DNA of 64,000 nucleotides from Straminergon stramineum (Eukaryota; Streptophyta; Bryopsida; Hypnales; Calliergonaceae), in contig OY987272.1 in NCBI GenBank assembly GCA_963920665.1, forward strand, positions 19,473,001-19,537,000, written 5' to 3'. Within the stretch, counting starts at the first letter, position 1. Each line of letters opens with the position of its first letter. Below the pieces are notes generated by a model. That model was not told where the DNA came from. It was given only the letters and a program-made list of their open reading frames with translations, and searched no databases. Position numbers and translations under genes: made by a program. This document shows positions 34,482-46,800 of the stretch, in pieces.

Positions 34482-35573
34482 TTACTCGGAATCCGAATCC
34501 GAATCGGAATCCTTCTTGTCATTTGGGCCTGAAGGATGTACCCCAATATATGGTCCACCCCCATAGTTGTAACCATATCCACTTGATGCACCTCCTTGTC
34601 CATATTCATTTCCATAAGAAGGACCTCCAAAGGTTGGAGGAGGAATTGGAGTACTCTCCTAGGACCCTCTTTTACTTGATCCGCCATAATAAGGGCCTCC
34701 TTGATGCCCATATGAACCATGTGTAGTCGATCCAGAGTAGTATTGAGAGCCTCCTTGGCTAGAACCACCATACTGACCATAGTGTGTCGGTCCATGGCTT
34801 CCTCCTATACTTTGAGAGCCAACTTGGGGGGCGTTACCATAATCTGAACTACTTGTCCCATCTCGTGATCCACGTGCATTATAGTCACGGTAGTAGGACC
34901 CATCATGTTGCCGACCCCGGTCTTCCACGCTTCGACGCATGGCCTCTTGTATTTGTTGTTGGTACTCAATGTCTTACCGATCTTCTCGACGTTCATGTCT
35001 CTCACCAAATGTCACAAGTGCTGGATCATCATCATCTTCATCTGACCAAGCATCTTCATCATCCTTCAAGACGACCGAAGGAAGTCCTCCATAGCCTCGA
35101 TTGGACCACTCCAGCATGCAATCGCTTGGTCCAACCCAGTTAGTAGGAATTATAGCTTCCTCGCAAGTCAAATTCCTGACATTGCGCCCTGCAACTGTGC
35201 GCCAATCTACTTCTTTATGGAGTACTATCTCCGCCCAAATCATAGCCATGTTCGAATAGTTCATGACGTTTGGTTTGGAGCTTGGTAAACCTGATGCAGA
35301 TGTTATCTCCTCGTAGCAGCGAACAAAGTGTTCGCTCTTACATGTGGACATTTGTCCCTCCCAACAACGAACTTGCACCTCTACGCGATCATGTGGCCAT
35401 ATTTTGGAGAGGTGCGTCATTTTGACGTACTTCTTGCATGTTGTGCAATCCCATATTTTCTTGGGCTCCTTTTCCCATCCCTTCTCCGCAACGCAAGTTA
35501 CGTCTTCCAAATCTCTCCAATTGATCTCTTGTGATTTCCCCTTCTTACTTCCTCCACCACTTCCGCGCGACAT
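34482..35573 (-). pseudogene. Cys/His-domain protein 1 with Gly/Tyr/Ser-rich tail
   Basis: ATG at 35573; terminal TAA at 34482-34484; in-frame TAA at 34974-34976 and TAG at 34659-34661. The N-terminal 130 or so residues share a domain with the protein at 38873: TCKKYVKM-x-H[LI]-x-K-[IL]WP-x-D, then C-x(5-7)-C-x3-HFV, then NYS and an E-[IL]-[VL]-x4-VDW end. The Cys/His pattern suggests a zinc-binding fold, which is my inference. The middle is acidic (DDEDAWSDEDDDDP). The C-terminal half is low complexity, rich in Gly, Tyr, Ser and Gln (GSYGHQGGPYYGGSS), like prion-type or RNA-binding tails, and ends in a (DS)n acidic tract. No known family recognised. A GTCCGCC array starts about 390 bp upstream. 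Confidence 0.65.
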
Positions 35574-35964
35574 GATAACCTCCAAAACTCAATTAATAAT
35601 GTACTGAAAGGATTACAAAGTTTAAATCCAATTTCCGCTTGCTTTGGCCCAATGTACCAAATGAAAAGTAAGAATTTGGATTAAAACAAATTCCACCTAC
35701 TGTTATTGACAACCAAATCAACCGTAAACTTGAACACCTTGAGTTTCTGACAAGCCAATCAACTCAAACACGGTTCAAGTAATTAAGAACACTAAATGAA
35801 GTTCATAAAATTAAAGACTTATAAGTTGGGGCAACCCCCTAATCACTCAAACCAATCCGATTAAAAAAAAGTAATATGAACACAATCATTCACGCACCAA
35901 ACCGGAAGGGGCGCGCAGATTCCCGAAGGCACTGGATCACCCACTCTGGAAGGGAAACGATTGT
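35574..35964 (-). promoter_or_regulatory. Promoter and leader region of Cys/His protein 1
   Basis: AT-rich sequence between the start codon and the upstream GTCCGCC array. No further motif is assignable with confidence. Confidence 0.35.
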
Positions 35965-36475
35965 GAAGAAATGAGCCGTCCGCGCCGCCATTCATGCGGT
36001 CGGCGCTTTAGGGTATGTGGACGCTGCCATCCGCATCGGACGGCACAAAGGCGGACGGGCAGATCGGGTGGTCCGAAATCGCAGTCCGCAAGATTGCACG
36101 TCACCGACAAGAAGCGGACGGAGTAGCGCGGACGCAGACGGGAAATGCAGACAGACTCCTGACAAGCGGACAGAAAATGCGGACGGGGACTGCGGACGGG
36201 CGGGCGGACGGGCGGACAAAGAGGAAGGGCAGAGGGCAGAGGTGGGCGGGACTGCGGGAGGGAGGTGTTTTTCAATTTCGGAATCCTTACTTGGGCGGAC
36301 AGGTGGACAGCTGGTCGGGCGGACGGGCGTTCGGACGGACGGAGAGAAGCGTGGGAGGGGAGGGGAGAGCTGGGCAGGAGGGAGGGAGAGAGGGAGGAGT
36401 TTTTCAATTTCTGAATTGGGGGATGGGCGGACGGGTGGAAGAGGTGTTTTGAACTATGTGGAGATGGGTGGACAG
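35965..36475. repeat. GGCGGACGG array upstream of Cys/His protein 1
   Basis: Repeated GGGCGGACGG, GGAGGGAG and GAGGTGTTTTTCAATTT units. The reverse complement matches the hAT-1 interior array at 12955-13450, including the GAGGTGTTTT-AACTxTGT segment. Confidence 0.75.
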
Positions 36476-36479
36476 ACGG

Positions 36480-38275
36480 TTTAGCAGGAGAGCTTGCATT
36501 ATATGGTGAATTAAGAAAAGTAGAGAAATTATTTTTAATATGTTATGTCATGAGGTTTTAAATTGATACAACTATCAAAAGTGACATCCCAAAGCCTCTT
36601 GTTTGAAAAATCATTTGACTTGTAAATCAAGAATTCAAATAAGTGTGTAAAGAAATTTTGTTTTACATTGGTGCTTTTGTACAAGTTTGTGATGTCAACA
36701 ATACTTTTTGACTAATAGCAAAAGAAATTCGATGTTAAGATTGTAACAAAAGCCTTCGTGGTTCAATTTATAATATTTATTATTCTTTTTCATGCCTTTC
36801 AAGGAAAACAATGAATCCCTAAACTCCCAAAGGCCCTACACAACTACACTCTTATACAAGACTCTTGTGATATGTGATCTCAATTAAATGATTTATTTCT
36901 AAATTTTTGGTTCAAGATTCTTCACTCAAGAGTTAAATTTTTCAACACGAGATATTCTAAAATGAAATTCATTAATGTAAAAAATCTAAAGTGAAGAAAA
37001 TGAGAAGCCCAACAATTTAGTATAGCAAGATGGAAGAAAAGATTTCTTGGGCTTACTTTAAATACAAATACCACGCGCAATGTATGTACTCAAAGTTTTC
37101 AAGATGACAAGATAACTCAATTAACTTTTATACTAGTCTAGTATAAATTCCTATGGTTAAATATGCCCAAAAATCAATTTTTAAAATTTTTGTCTCTTTG
37201 CATTCGAAATGGCAATTTTGAGTGATATTTGATGGGAAAGAAAGCATGAAGGCTTTAGGGATTCCAGATTTTAGAAAATCCTAGGCCTACATAACTACAA
37301 AATTAACATAAGCAATTCAATCAATATTGTAAATTTATAATTTAAAAGATATGATATTATGAACCTTTCTATATAATCATTTGCAAAAAAGTTTTGAGAT
37401 GAAACACACTTGTAATCATTGAAGTATGACCATTTCTAATTTCTTGTAATTGAAAACTCATCATATTTGAAGGTCAATCACATTGTACATTACCTAAGCT
37501 CTAATATTTTGGGGTTGTGATCAATTTATGATCGGTTTACAATTTAGGATGCACACAAGTATACATAGGTATAAGTGTCAAAGTGTATATGATATGAATT
37601 TTCAATTCATTTTGTTGTATAAATGCTTACTTTAATCTTGTCCACAACATTTCACATTACATTAAAATGCTTGAATCATTTTAGCACCATCCCATACATT
37701 TGATAAATGTTATAATAGAATAACGAGATAATATAATTTCTTTTAGTCTATTCATAATTTCATATTGGTGTTCTAAACTATGAAAACATTGAACAACAAA
37801 AATTGAAGACACACTCCAAGTTATAATTGAATGTTCCACATTTATTTAATGGCTCATAATAAAGTGATAATTGAGGTGCTCAATCTTAAGAAAAATTGAA
37901 ACCTACATGAGTAATGTACTCACATGAGTACATGACAAAGTAAGAAAGGTCTACATTTGCATTATATTGTCATGATTGCATTCCAAACTACAAAGGAATC
38001 ATAGTCTCATAGGTAAAACATATTTCACACATTGCATCAATAATTTTGAAAATTTGTGCAATGTTATAAATTCAATATGTACAATTGAGGGTTGTATAAT
38101 TCTAATTTTTTTTGGAGGGTCAGGGTTTAGGGTTTAGGGTATAGGGTTTGGACTTTGGAGAGCATGTTTAAATGTGGGAAGGAATATCTGGAATTATCTT
38201 TTCTTACATTAATATCACATTGGATACTTCTAGCATTCAAGAGTATTTTTTGTACATGAATCTATCTTTCTCAGA
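36480..38275 (-). repeat. AT-rich block shared (inverted) with hAT-1
   Basis: Reverse complement of hAT-1 sequence. Matching landmarks: TTTTACATTGGTG..TACAAGTTTG near 36660 (hAT-1 about 12760), and the TTTCTTACATTAATAT..CATTGGATACTT segment near 38200 (hAT-1 about 9860). About 1.5 kb of hAT-1 (roughly 9960-11560) has no counterpart. No gene. Confidence 0.75.
38122..38150 (+). repeat. Telomere-like (TTTAGGG)n run
   Basis: CAGGGTTTAGGGTTTAGGGTATAGGG, the inverted counterpart of 9909-9934. It is part of the shared hAT block, not a chromosome end. Confidence 0.75.
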
Positions 38276-38289
38276 ATTCAATGCTTTAG

Positions 38290-38650
38290 GACTACCGACG
38301 GACTGACGTCAGGTGGGCTCCATAGCGAGGTGAACAATGCTAGATGTGGTTGGTCGGGAACGGGGGACAGCTTGAGCAGACGGCCTAAGCGGACGGCTAG
38401 GTGCGGGGATGGCGGATGGCCTAAGCAGATGGGATGGTCCAAGAGCAGCTTGCGGTTCCGATTGGCAGACGTGAGGTTCGGTCGCAGTCCGGAGCGGACA
38501 GACAGTTGGCCATCCGCCACCGAAGCGAGCGGATAGGTGCCCGTCCGCCACTCCTAGTGGTTGCCCCGCATCCGCCGCGGCGGATGGCAGGTCCGGGTCC
38601 GCTTCGGGGCGGACGTTTTTTAGGTTTGGTGGCGGACAGGTATATGGGGG
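38290..38650. repeat. GGCGGACGG array upstream of RING gene
   Basis: Irregular GCGGACGG, GGATGGC and CCGTCCGCC motifs ending about 210 bp before the start codon at 38873. Confidence 0.65.
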
Positions 38651-38872
38651 GACGGCCTCCTCATTTGCTCTCACTTCTACTCGCCTTCGGCGCCAGGTTG
38701 GATGTGCTACTGCTGCTTTATGTGTCAGTTGCTCCTACAGGGTGGAGAGTGGGGGTCCTTGAGCTTTTGTTACTATTGCTGATTTACGCTGTTACTTATT
38801 TACACACATCTCACGGTATTCACGTGCCGTAGTACTATTTTTCGAAGGGCTCAAAAATTCTAATCATATATC

Positions 38873-41800
38873 ATGGCGGATCAAGGTGTTCCTACCAACA
38901 ACGGAAGGACTTCAGGACATGAAAAAAAAAGAGGGACTAAAGCGAAGGGGGCCCCTCATGGGCTTCACTATGAGATTTTAGATGACCCGAACATCAAAGT
39001 GGAGAGCAGTTGGGAGGAGGAGGAAGGGGAATATTGGACCTTCAAAACATGCAAGAAGTATGTTAAAATGTACCACATTGACAAGTTGTGGCCTCGGGAT
39101 TACCACGTGGTGCATACACATGGTTTTTGTTGTAAGCCACGTAATTGCAACAATAAACATTTTGTGCATCGATCGGAGGAGGTGTGGCGGACGCTATTTG
39201 GGGACAAGCCAAGGAGTAAGGGATGCATAAATTATAGTGTGGCGTCCATGGTGTATGTAGAACTCATTTTAAATCGCAAGGTAGATTGGAGCACTTATCC
39301 ATCCAAGGTGGATTCTCCACTTTTATTGCAACCCAATCAAAAAGACATTCCCGATTTGTACGATTCTTAGGCAAAACCAAGTGAACCAACGAAGACCCCA
39401 AAAGTATTAAAAAATACTACAACGCGTACAACAAAGGTCTCCGAGGTTTTAGGTGATGCAGTACAATTAAGGCCTGCAAAAGTGGCACAACCTTGCACGG
39501 AAGTGAGCAATGTCTCCTCGAGAGGTTTCGGCGGAGAGGTTTTTGTAACTCCTCCAACATGCTTCATATCCACACCGAATGTGATAACATTGGGTGAACA
39601 AAGCATGGCTCCAAGCAAGGAAACTACAACGAATGAAACAACCTTGGGCGGTGTAGACTTGGCTGCAAACAAGGAATCATTGGTAGAAGAATGTGGGTCA
39701 CCTTTTTCGCCAGATGGAGAGGTCAATGAGGAACAACTTGCAAGGACCAATGCTAGAATTCAGGGTTACATAGATAGTAAAGCTCTTGAGAGCTTGGTGG
39801 AATATGCAACTCCGATTTCTCAGCTGCCAACGACGCCAAGGCGAAGCCAAACATTGAGCCCAATTCAAATGTTGAGTCCGCATCAAAACGTAAGCCCAAG
39901 TCAAAGGTTGAGCCCAAGACAAATATTAAGCGCAAGAACTAGAGGGCATCCACATTTGGCAACTTTAAGCTCGGCTCAATTGGAGATTCTTTGTTCCATA
40001 CCCACCGCCAATCAATTGGAAAAGCTGTTAGAATGTTGTAGTCATTGGTGAGTACTAGCAGAACAACATCTTCATTCTAATCCCGAAAATGAGGCAGGCA
40101 GCTCTAGTCAGCCCGCAGGAAAAGGTGGCTGGGGTACTATTTCGCAAACCGCATATAGATTGAGAACTTCAGCTCAAATGGTAGCTGAAATTACTCCTTG
40201 GGTTAGGGACGTGGCAGAGGAATTTTCCAAAATGGCACCTAAATTGTTGATTGGTGCCTTGGCTTTTTGCAATTTCACCGAGAAAGTGGCACCAATTCTT
40301 AAAGGTGGCGTGATGAACTTAAAAAGTTTGATGGCCTTAGAGGAAGACATTCATCGGTTTAAGATGAAGTGTGAGGACTTGGAAATGAAGCTGCAGCTGT
40401 CGCAGAAAAACATGGAGTAGGAACATTGTAACAAGGTGGTTCAAAGAAAACGCATCGAAGAATTGGAGCTCGAAGTACAAGAGTTGAAGAGGGGTAGGCC
40501 TACCATGGACTCCGTGATCATTCCATTTGTGCAAGAAAGTCAAGAGAGCGATCAACTCTCTCTTCCTTTTGAGAAGGCAAAAGCGGTGGAAACGTCCATC
40601 ATCTTGAATTTGGATGAGGTTGGGAATGACAAGAAATGTGAAGAAGCAGTACGGACCATCATTCCTAATGTTTCCCGTACATTGCAGGATGCTTCGACAC
40701 AAACGAAAGGCAGTGAGGTGGAGGAGCTATAGTTGAAATTAGATGAAGCAATTCAAGAGAAAATCCTTGTTGAGGTGGAGTTGGACCGATTTCAAAAAAT
40801 CATGGGAATGGAGGAATGCATGCCGAAGAGTGGATTAGAGTCTCAATGGTTGGCATGGGTACAAAAACTCCAAGACAAGCCCTTTGTAGTATCTTGAGCA
40901 ATGAAAGGGCTTATGAAATTGGCAATGAAGTCGGATGAAGAATGCAATGCCGTGGAGACCTCTTTGCTTCGGTTCAAGAAAGTGTTTGATGAACATCCAA
41001 GGGGTTCCACCCAAATTACATGTTGGGGGGACATGGATGATATGTTTGAGCGGTTGAACCACGCAAAGAAGGACAATGTTGCACACATCGATTGGGCCTT
41101 GGAAGTAGAGGAAGGGTGGGTCCCTTACAACACGCTTTCAGCGCACATCAAGGAGAAAGAGAAGACAATAGTGCATGCTTGCGATCCAACCCCAGGAATC
41201 TTGAAGAGTCATTGTAGCCTTTGCCAAGGTCCTTTTGGCCTTGAAGGAGCCCTAACCATGGGCCAATGTCGCCACACTTTTCACGTGACATGCATCGTGA
41301 AAGCATCACTCATTCGTTCGGTTTGTGCCGAGTGTCGTTCTCCTCTGAGCCCTCGGTTCTATGAAATGCTTGGTATCTTGGAAGATATGCCCCCCAGCCA
41401 CGAATATAACCGATGGATCCTTCCTCTTGATCAAGGGCCATACTAGTTCCAGAATTTCTCGCATTGGGGGCAACCTCTCACATGGGATTCAATTGAATGC
41501 CGACATGGATTGTATGAGGAGTCTAGAGAGCCAGTGGATCCTTTCATGTGGATGACCGTTAACAGAGAGGTGGAGTTGCGGGCCCGGGGTATTGAAGATG
41601 GCGAGGCTCGTGAATTGTTTTGTCGCAACATGGGGGGCCATTGGAGTGTGCAACACAAGAAGTTTTTTCGGTTTCTTGACAAAGAAGTGCGAAAAGGGCC
41701 CAAAAAAACTTGGATAGAGGTGGAGCATACTCAAGAGTTCAATGAGCAATACGGGGCTTATAATCACACTTTGATTGGTAGGGCCCTTTTCTTGTCAAAG

Positions 41801-42265
41801 TTGGAAGAAGCTGCTAAAGCTTGTGCTCTTGTTGAAATAGATGGGGAAACAACTACAGGGCATTCATTTGTGGAGGTAGCTGGGGCATTTGACAAGAGGA
41901 TAGGTGACATTATAGCTGAATGGAGGGGGTTTCTATTGGCCGATTTTCGACCAATAGGGTTACCCATCGAAGCTGATGACAAACAGGTCAATGTGTTCGT
42001 AGATCGAGTGGATGCTGCGTTGAGGGCCTTAAAGGTTGAAGAAGTAGATTTGTCTCCAAAGCGAAGCTCAAAACGGAAGAGAGAGGATGACGATGACAAT
42101 GACCACTCTCCGGAAACCAAACGATAGTTTACAGCAGTGGACATGGAGGTTAGATCCGAAGGAGGTGTTGTCTACAATCCTGGGTCAAATACTCGACGAA
42201 TGAGTGCAAGACTTTTGGCTAAGGAGGGGCCATCTCACAATGTAGGAGAGGGTAGTGGTTCTTAA
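38873..42265 (+). pseudogene. Cys/His-domain protein 2 with coiled coil and RING-H2 finger
   Basis: ATG at 38873 and a single frame of 1130 codons to a TAA at 42263-42265, with no frameshift but seven in-frame stops: TAG 39368, TGA 40049, TAG 40418, TAG 40730, TGA 40895, TAG 41444, TAG 42125. The N-terminus shares the TCKKYVKM / WPRD / HFV / NYS / VDW domain with the gene at 35573. A Ser/Pro/Gln repeat follows (SPIQML, SPHQNV, SPSQRL, SPRQIL), then a coiled coil (about 40330-40500), then a RING-H2 finger at about 41206-41345: C-x2-C-x14-C-x-H-x2-H-x2-C-x10-C-x2-C. The C-terminal part is helical and ends in a basic nuclear-type motif (PKRSSKRKRED) and RRMSARLL. RING-H2 fingers usually act as E3 ubiquitin ligases. 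The finger itself is uninterrupted. Confidence 0.75.
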
Positions 42266-42686
42266 GTATAAGAGAGGCCTTCCTTATTTTATTATGTTTA
42301 AATGTTTAATAGTATAGAAGTATACCGGTGAGTGTGGCTTGAATGTTATAAGGGTTGGGTACTACTAGTAATTCATTGTACTCATGATGAATTTTGATTT
42401 GTTTTGAAGTTCTTCATATATCCAAATATGAAATATCAATATATATATCTTTGAATTAATCATTTGTTTTGCTTTCTTTTAAGTTCATGCTATGGTGATT
42501 TATGAAGAACAACTTTTTGTGAAGTATGTTTTTTTCATGCTCATCTAGAAATTTTAAATTATAAGACCCTTTGACAAAACCATCATTTTCTAAAATCACC
42601 TCATTGGCTCAATCCATCCATAAATCCCTATTTTGTCCCACATCTCTTGAAGCATTGAACATTTGAACAATTGAACATGACCTACC
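42266..42686. other. Spacer between RING gene and transposase promoter array
   Basis: AT-rich with an (AT)n microsatellite near 42435. No gene. Probably the 3' flank of the RING gene. Confidence 0.4.
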
Positions 42687-42835
42687 CCACCCGTCCGCCT
42701 TAAACCACCCGTCCGGCCGTCCGCGTGTCTTCGCGTCACTCCATCCGCTTGTCCGCATTGTCCGTCCGCCCGACTAAACCGACCGCCCGACCACTGGACC
42801 GGCTGTCCACTGCGCAATCACGCGACGGCGGATAG
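42687..42835. repeat. GTCCGCC array upstream of hAT transposase
   Basis: CCCGTCCGCC, CCGTCCGCGTG, TTGTCCGCATTGTCCGTCCGCCC and similar, ending about 295 bp before the transposase ATG. Confidence 0.7.
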
Positions 42836-43808
42836 TATGTTCTGTGGATTCAAAAATGGTTTGCAACGGTCAGGCCTGTTTGGGAGACTATAACTGTAGG
42901 AAAGAAGTCATTTGAGAGCACTCTTGAAAACTGAACGCTAAGATTTCCAAGGGCTAGGAGCTGCAATTTTTGTGTCCCTTACTTGGTAATGTATAGTTCA
43001 GTGGACGGGAGGGCCTTGATTTTCAAGGCTTTGTGCACTCATTTTTTATTATATTTGGACATTGTTCATTTGGTCTTCACATTTTGAATTTAATTCCAAT
43101 ATACGGAATTAAAATTTGTGCCTTGCCACTATGAGCAAGAATTGCTCTGGTTGGTATGGTACTGCATCAATCGGTAAGGTAAAGTGCATAGCTTGCAACT
43201 TGGTGTTTGTGAAGAAGATAAGCCATATGTTGAGCCATTTAGGATATGAAGGCCCATCAGGTGTTCGTGATACAGGAGTGAGTCTTTGTTCGCAATTGAC
43301 ACCGGATGTTCGAATCCTATTTCTTCGATCTAATGGGGCATTCCCACAGAGACCGATCATTGACAATGTAGATGTTGGTAGCATGCGTATGGTCGGGAGG
43401 GATTTTTCAAATGAGAGGGATATGGCGCATTCTACTCAAGAGGACTCATGCGCAGCACCGGAAGAATTTGTTGGTGTAGGATCCGAAGTAAACCGAACTA
43501 CAAAAACATCCAATGATCGTGACACTCCAAGGGCATCAGGTAGTAGACCTCAAAGACAGAGTAGTCTAGTCGATGGCTTTGATTCCGCAGCAAAACGCAA
43601 TTTGAATGCAATGTGGGCCAATTTCTTCTATGCGGCAAACATACCATTTGACGTAGCTCGAAATTCGGCATTTAAAGAAGTAGTGAAAAAAACAGCCGAG
43701 TACCGTGGGCCCTACGCTCCACCATCGTATCATGATTTACGCCATAAATTGCTTGACCAAGCGAAGACCGACATCAAAACAAAGCTTCATAGTCAGACCG
43801 AAGATAGC

Positions 43809-46800
43809 TGTCACAGCACAGGATAAGTAAATTCCCTATTATGCTCACAAAAATCACTCTAGAGCATAACGAAGTGACTCTAAAGATCGAACCCACGAGA
43901 TTCTATGAAGTATTTACTTGATTTGGGCGAGTAAGCTCTCTTAATCTCTAAAACTTTCTTTCTGGTCCTAGATCTAAAACCGGAAACAACCAACCACCAA
44001 GAGGATCAGGACCGGATTACTTCCCATCCGATTCCTTGATTCTCCGGTTAACCAATTCTTCCAATCCTCAAGACCTCAACAATTCCGGTCCTAGTACTAC
44101 GCTGAACCAATCTACTTCGGCTGGTTCCTGTATCCCCTCAACTCTCTTTCGGTTTAGTTTTTCCTCTGTTGGACCATCAAAGGGTTCGCCGCTTAGGTTT
44201 CTGAGTGGTAGGCCCACCACTCCTTCTGTAGATTATAGTGGTGGAAGACCCACTGTTCTCTCCCTTCCTCTCCTAACTACCTCGAATCCGGTTTGATCCC
44301 TCACAACACTCCTCAGAGCAATCCGGAATGCAGGTCACACAGAGATCCCCCGTATGATCCGTTCTTACTACAATGACCTCAATGCCAGCTCCTACCCGTG
44401 CGAAGCTAGGTGGTTACAAGTGTACTTGTCCGTTCCAACAGTAACTAGGGTCATTCCATCTACCGACTAAGGTGGTGAGACCTCTCAGAAGATCGGACAC
44501 TCAACCGGACTACCTGTCCAGAAGTTCTAGCGCGACTAAGGATACCCTCCCTACCCGCCTAGCCTAACAATGGCTATCTCACCAGGAACTTCAAAACCCT
44601 AGATCTTGCTGAGGCACTGAAATACACTCCCAACGCTTACACAACCTGCACCTACACTAACGATCGGAAACTATCGCACTAAGGGGAGAAATCTAATCAC
44701 ATCTCTGCCTTACGCCTTCCTAACTCTGCCTCATGCAAACCTGCCAAGCTTGGGAGACACACACAACAACAGAGCACATACAATGGTACAACAGAAATTG
44801 CAAAAAGAAGACTCCCAACGTCCCTCGTGGGCGCTAACTATATACACTTCAAAAAGTTACAAATGGGTGGGAAAACTTGCGAAAGTTCCACCGCCATCTC
44901 GGTCGGACTTTTCGGTCCTACCTACTCCCAACTGGATCGGAACAGTTTCCGTATCCGTTCCTACTCTACCTACTCTGTACATCCTAAAACCCTATTCGCG
45001 ATCCGATGGTCGTGCTGTCCGCTCCCGGGTCCATCTACTCAAAAACCTCATTTAGATTCCGACTCCTCTCTACCTCCTAAGGTCGAGGAACCGGATTGCC
45101 TTCTATGGACGCGGGTGGTGAGTCGAAGTCGATGGCGGTTTCAGGCGTGCCGGCCTGGGTTGTTCTCTTGGACTTGGGGGTCGTATCCTTCCCCTCTCCT
45201 GCTGTCACTTCCGGAAACAAATCCGGGAGAGAGATATCCGAGAGTCGAATACCGCGAGAGCAAGTTGCTCCCGACAGAATCCGGGTACGCTCCTCCATCT
45301 GGTCCGCTGCCTTCTGTGCCTCCTTCATTGCCGCTTCTACTTGTTCAGCAAAGTCGTTGAGAATCCTCACCATCCGGGAACCAGATAGCTTCTTCTCCTT
45401 GTGCACCCGCTCGTCAAATAACTTGGCTTTGGTGAGGGCAATTCCGATCTCCCCGAACATGGCCTTCACTTGCTCCATCATCTGCCGAGCATCCTCTACA
45501 ATAGATTTGGTGGCTGCGAAGTTCTCCTTGTGCACCAAGATCTCCGTCTTCATCCGATCCACCTCCTCTTGTAGCCGGCGGATCTCTGCTTCCTGCTTCC
45601 GGGACTCGACCGGATCAGAGATACAACCCACCACCTTTTCTGGTAGCTCTTGGTTAGGTGCTGCTCCCACCAACTACCCAATGGCTACGACTATCCTTCT
45701 CTTGCGTTCCCAATCCATCCAGATGTCACAGAGGACCTTCACCAGGGGTTGGAACGGGTCCTCGGGATCCACTACCTTCTCTTCTTCCGGTTTCCTTTCC
45801 AGAGCGGGAGTATTGGGCCCAGGTGGCGTCCCTCGTTTGTTGGGGGAGGTAGTCTTGTGACGTTTGACCGGCGGCACAGGCGCCTCCTTGTCTTCCAACT
45901 TCGAATCCTCTCCCGGTTCCGAACTGGATTCGCTCTCCTGATCCGATCCTGATTCTCCATATCTCAGCACTACTTACTAATTCTTCCACACCTCATCCTC
46001 TCTGTCATTCAGGAGTTGATGGGACTGATAGAGGTGCATTAAGTAGGGGCTTACTGGAGTTGCCCTACTCTTTCCGACTCTACTAACTAACTGGAGCACC
46101 AGATCGGAAATAATCCGGGCCCAGTCGACTTTCCGGTCCCCTCTCAGAGCCCCGAAAATGGTGTTCGCAAGGGTAATGGTTACCCTTGTTGGCTTTTCCG
46201 GATGGAGGATTAGAACGAGGAACTGTAAGAGTCGGCGGTTCCGCTCATCTTTACAGTCGTCTATGGCGTATCCGTCCTTTGGGTTTACTGGACCCTCGAA
46301 CTTGCCTCGGATGAAGTCGTCTTTCCGGCTGGCCATTCCAAATCCTCCGGGCCAGAAGCTGTAAACTAACCTCCAGACCTCTTCTGTCCAGAGGGGCGAA
46401 ACCGCTCTCAGCGTATTATCCCACTCATTGGACACTTTACCCGAGAGTTCCCAGACAAAGATTTCTTCCTTGAACCCCCAGGGCTTGGTTGCAAACCCTA
46501 TACAACCCATGGAGTTCAAGTCGTCCATGAGTTCCGCTCGGGTATCCTTTGACAGAGGGATAACCGGAACTACTTTCCGGAGTTTGACATCTACTGCTGA
46601 CGACGAACTAGCATGACCTCTAGTTCTCTTGAGCTGCGGCATGGTCGCGGACGAGCTACTGGGAACCCTTTCTGATTCTACCTTACCGTCACTCTCCTAG
46701 CCACACGTCCCGTTCCTTTCCTTCTCTCTCCGACTTCAACCGGAAACCAAACTTACACTGTAGCGGACACTATAACACTCGCGAAAAACACTCAAAACAG

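Noticed and set aside
35937..36484. Frames of about 155 codons on both strands
   Set aside because: GGCGGACGG repeat artefact.
38873..42265. Stop-codon reassignment or general TAG/TGA readthrough
   Set aside because: The MAP3K ends in TAG and has no internal stops, and transposon genes end in any of the three codons; decay by deamination explains the pattern better.
45096..45860. Plus-strand frame of 254 codons
   Set aside because: Antisense shadow of the LTR-encoded minus-strand frame, whose helical and coiled-coil composition is more protein-like.
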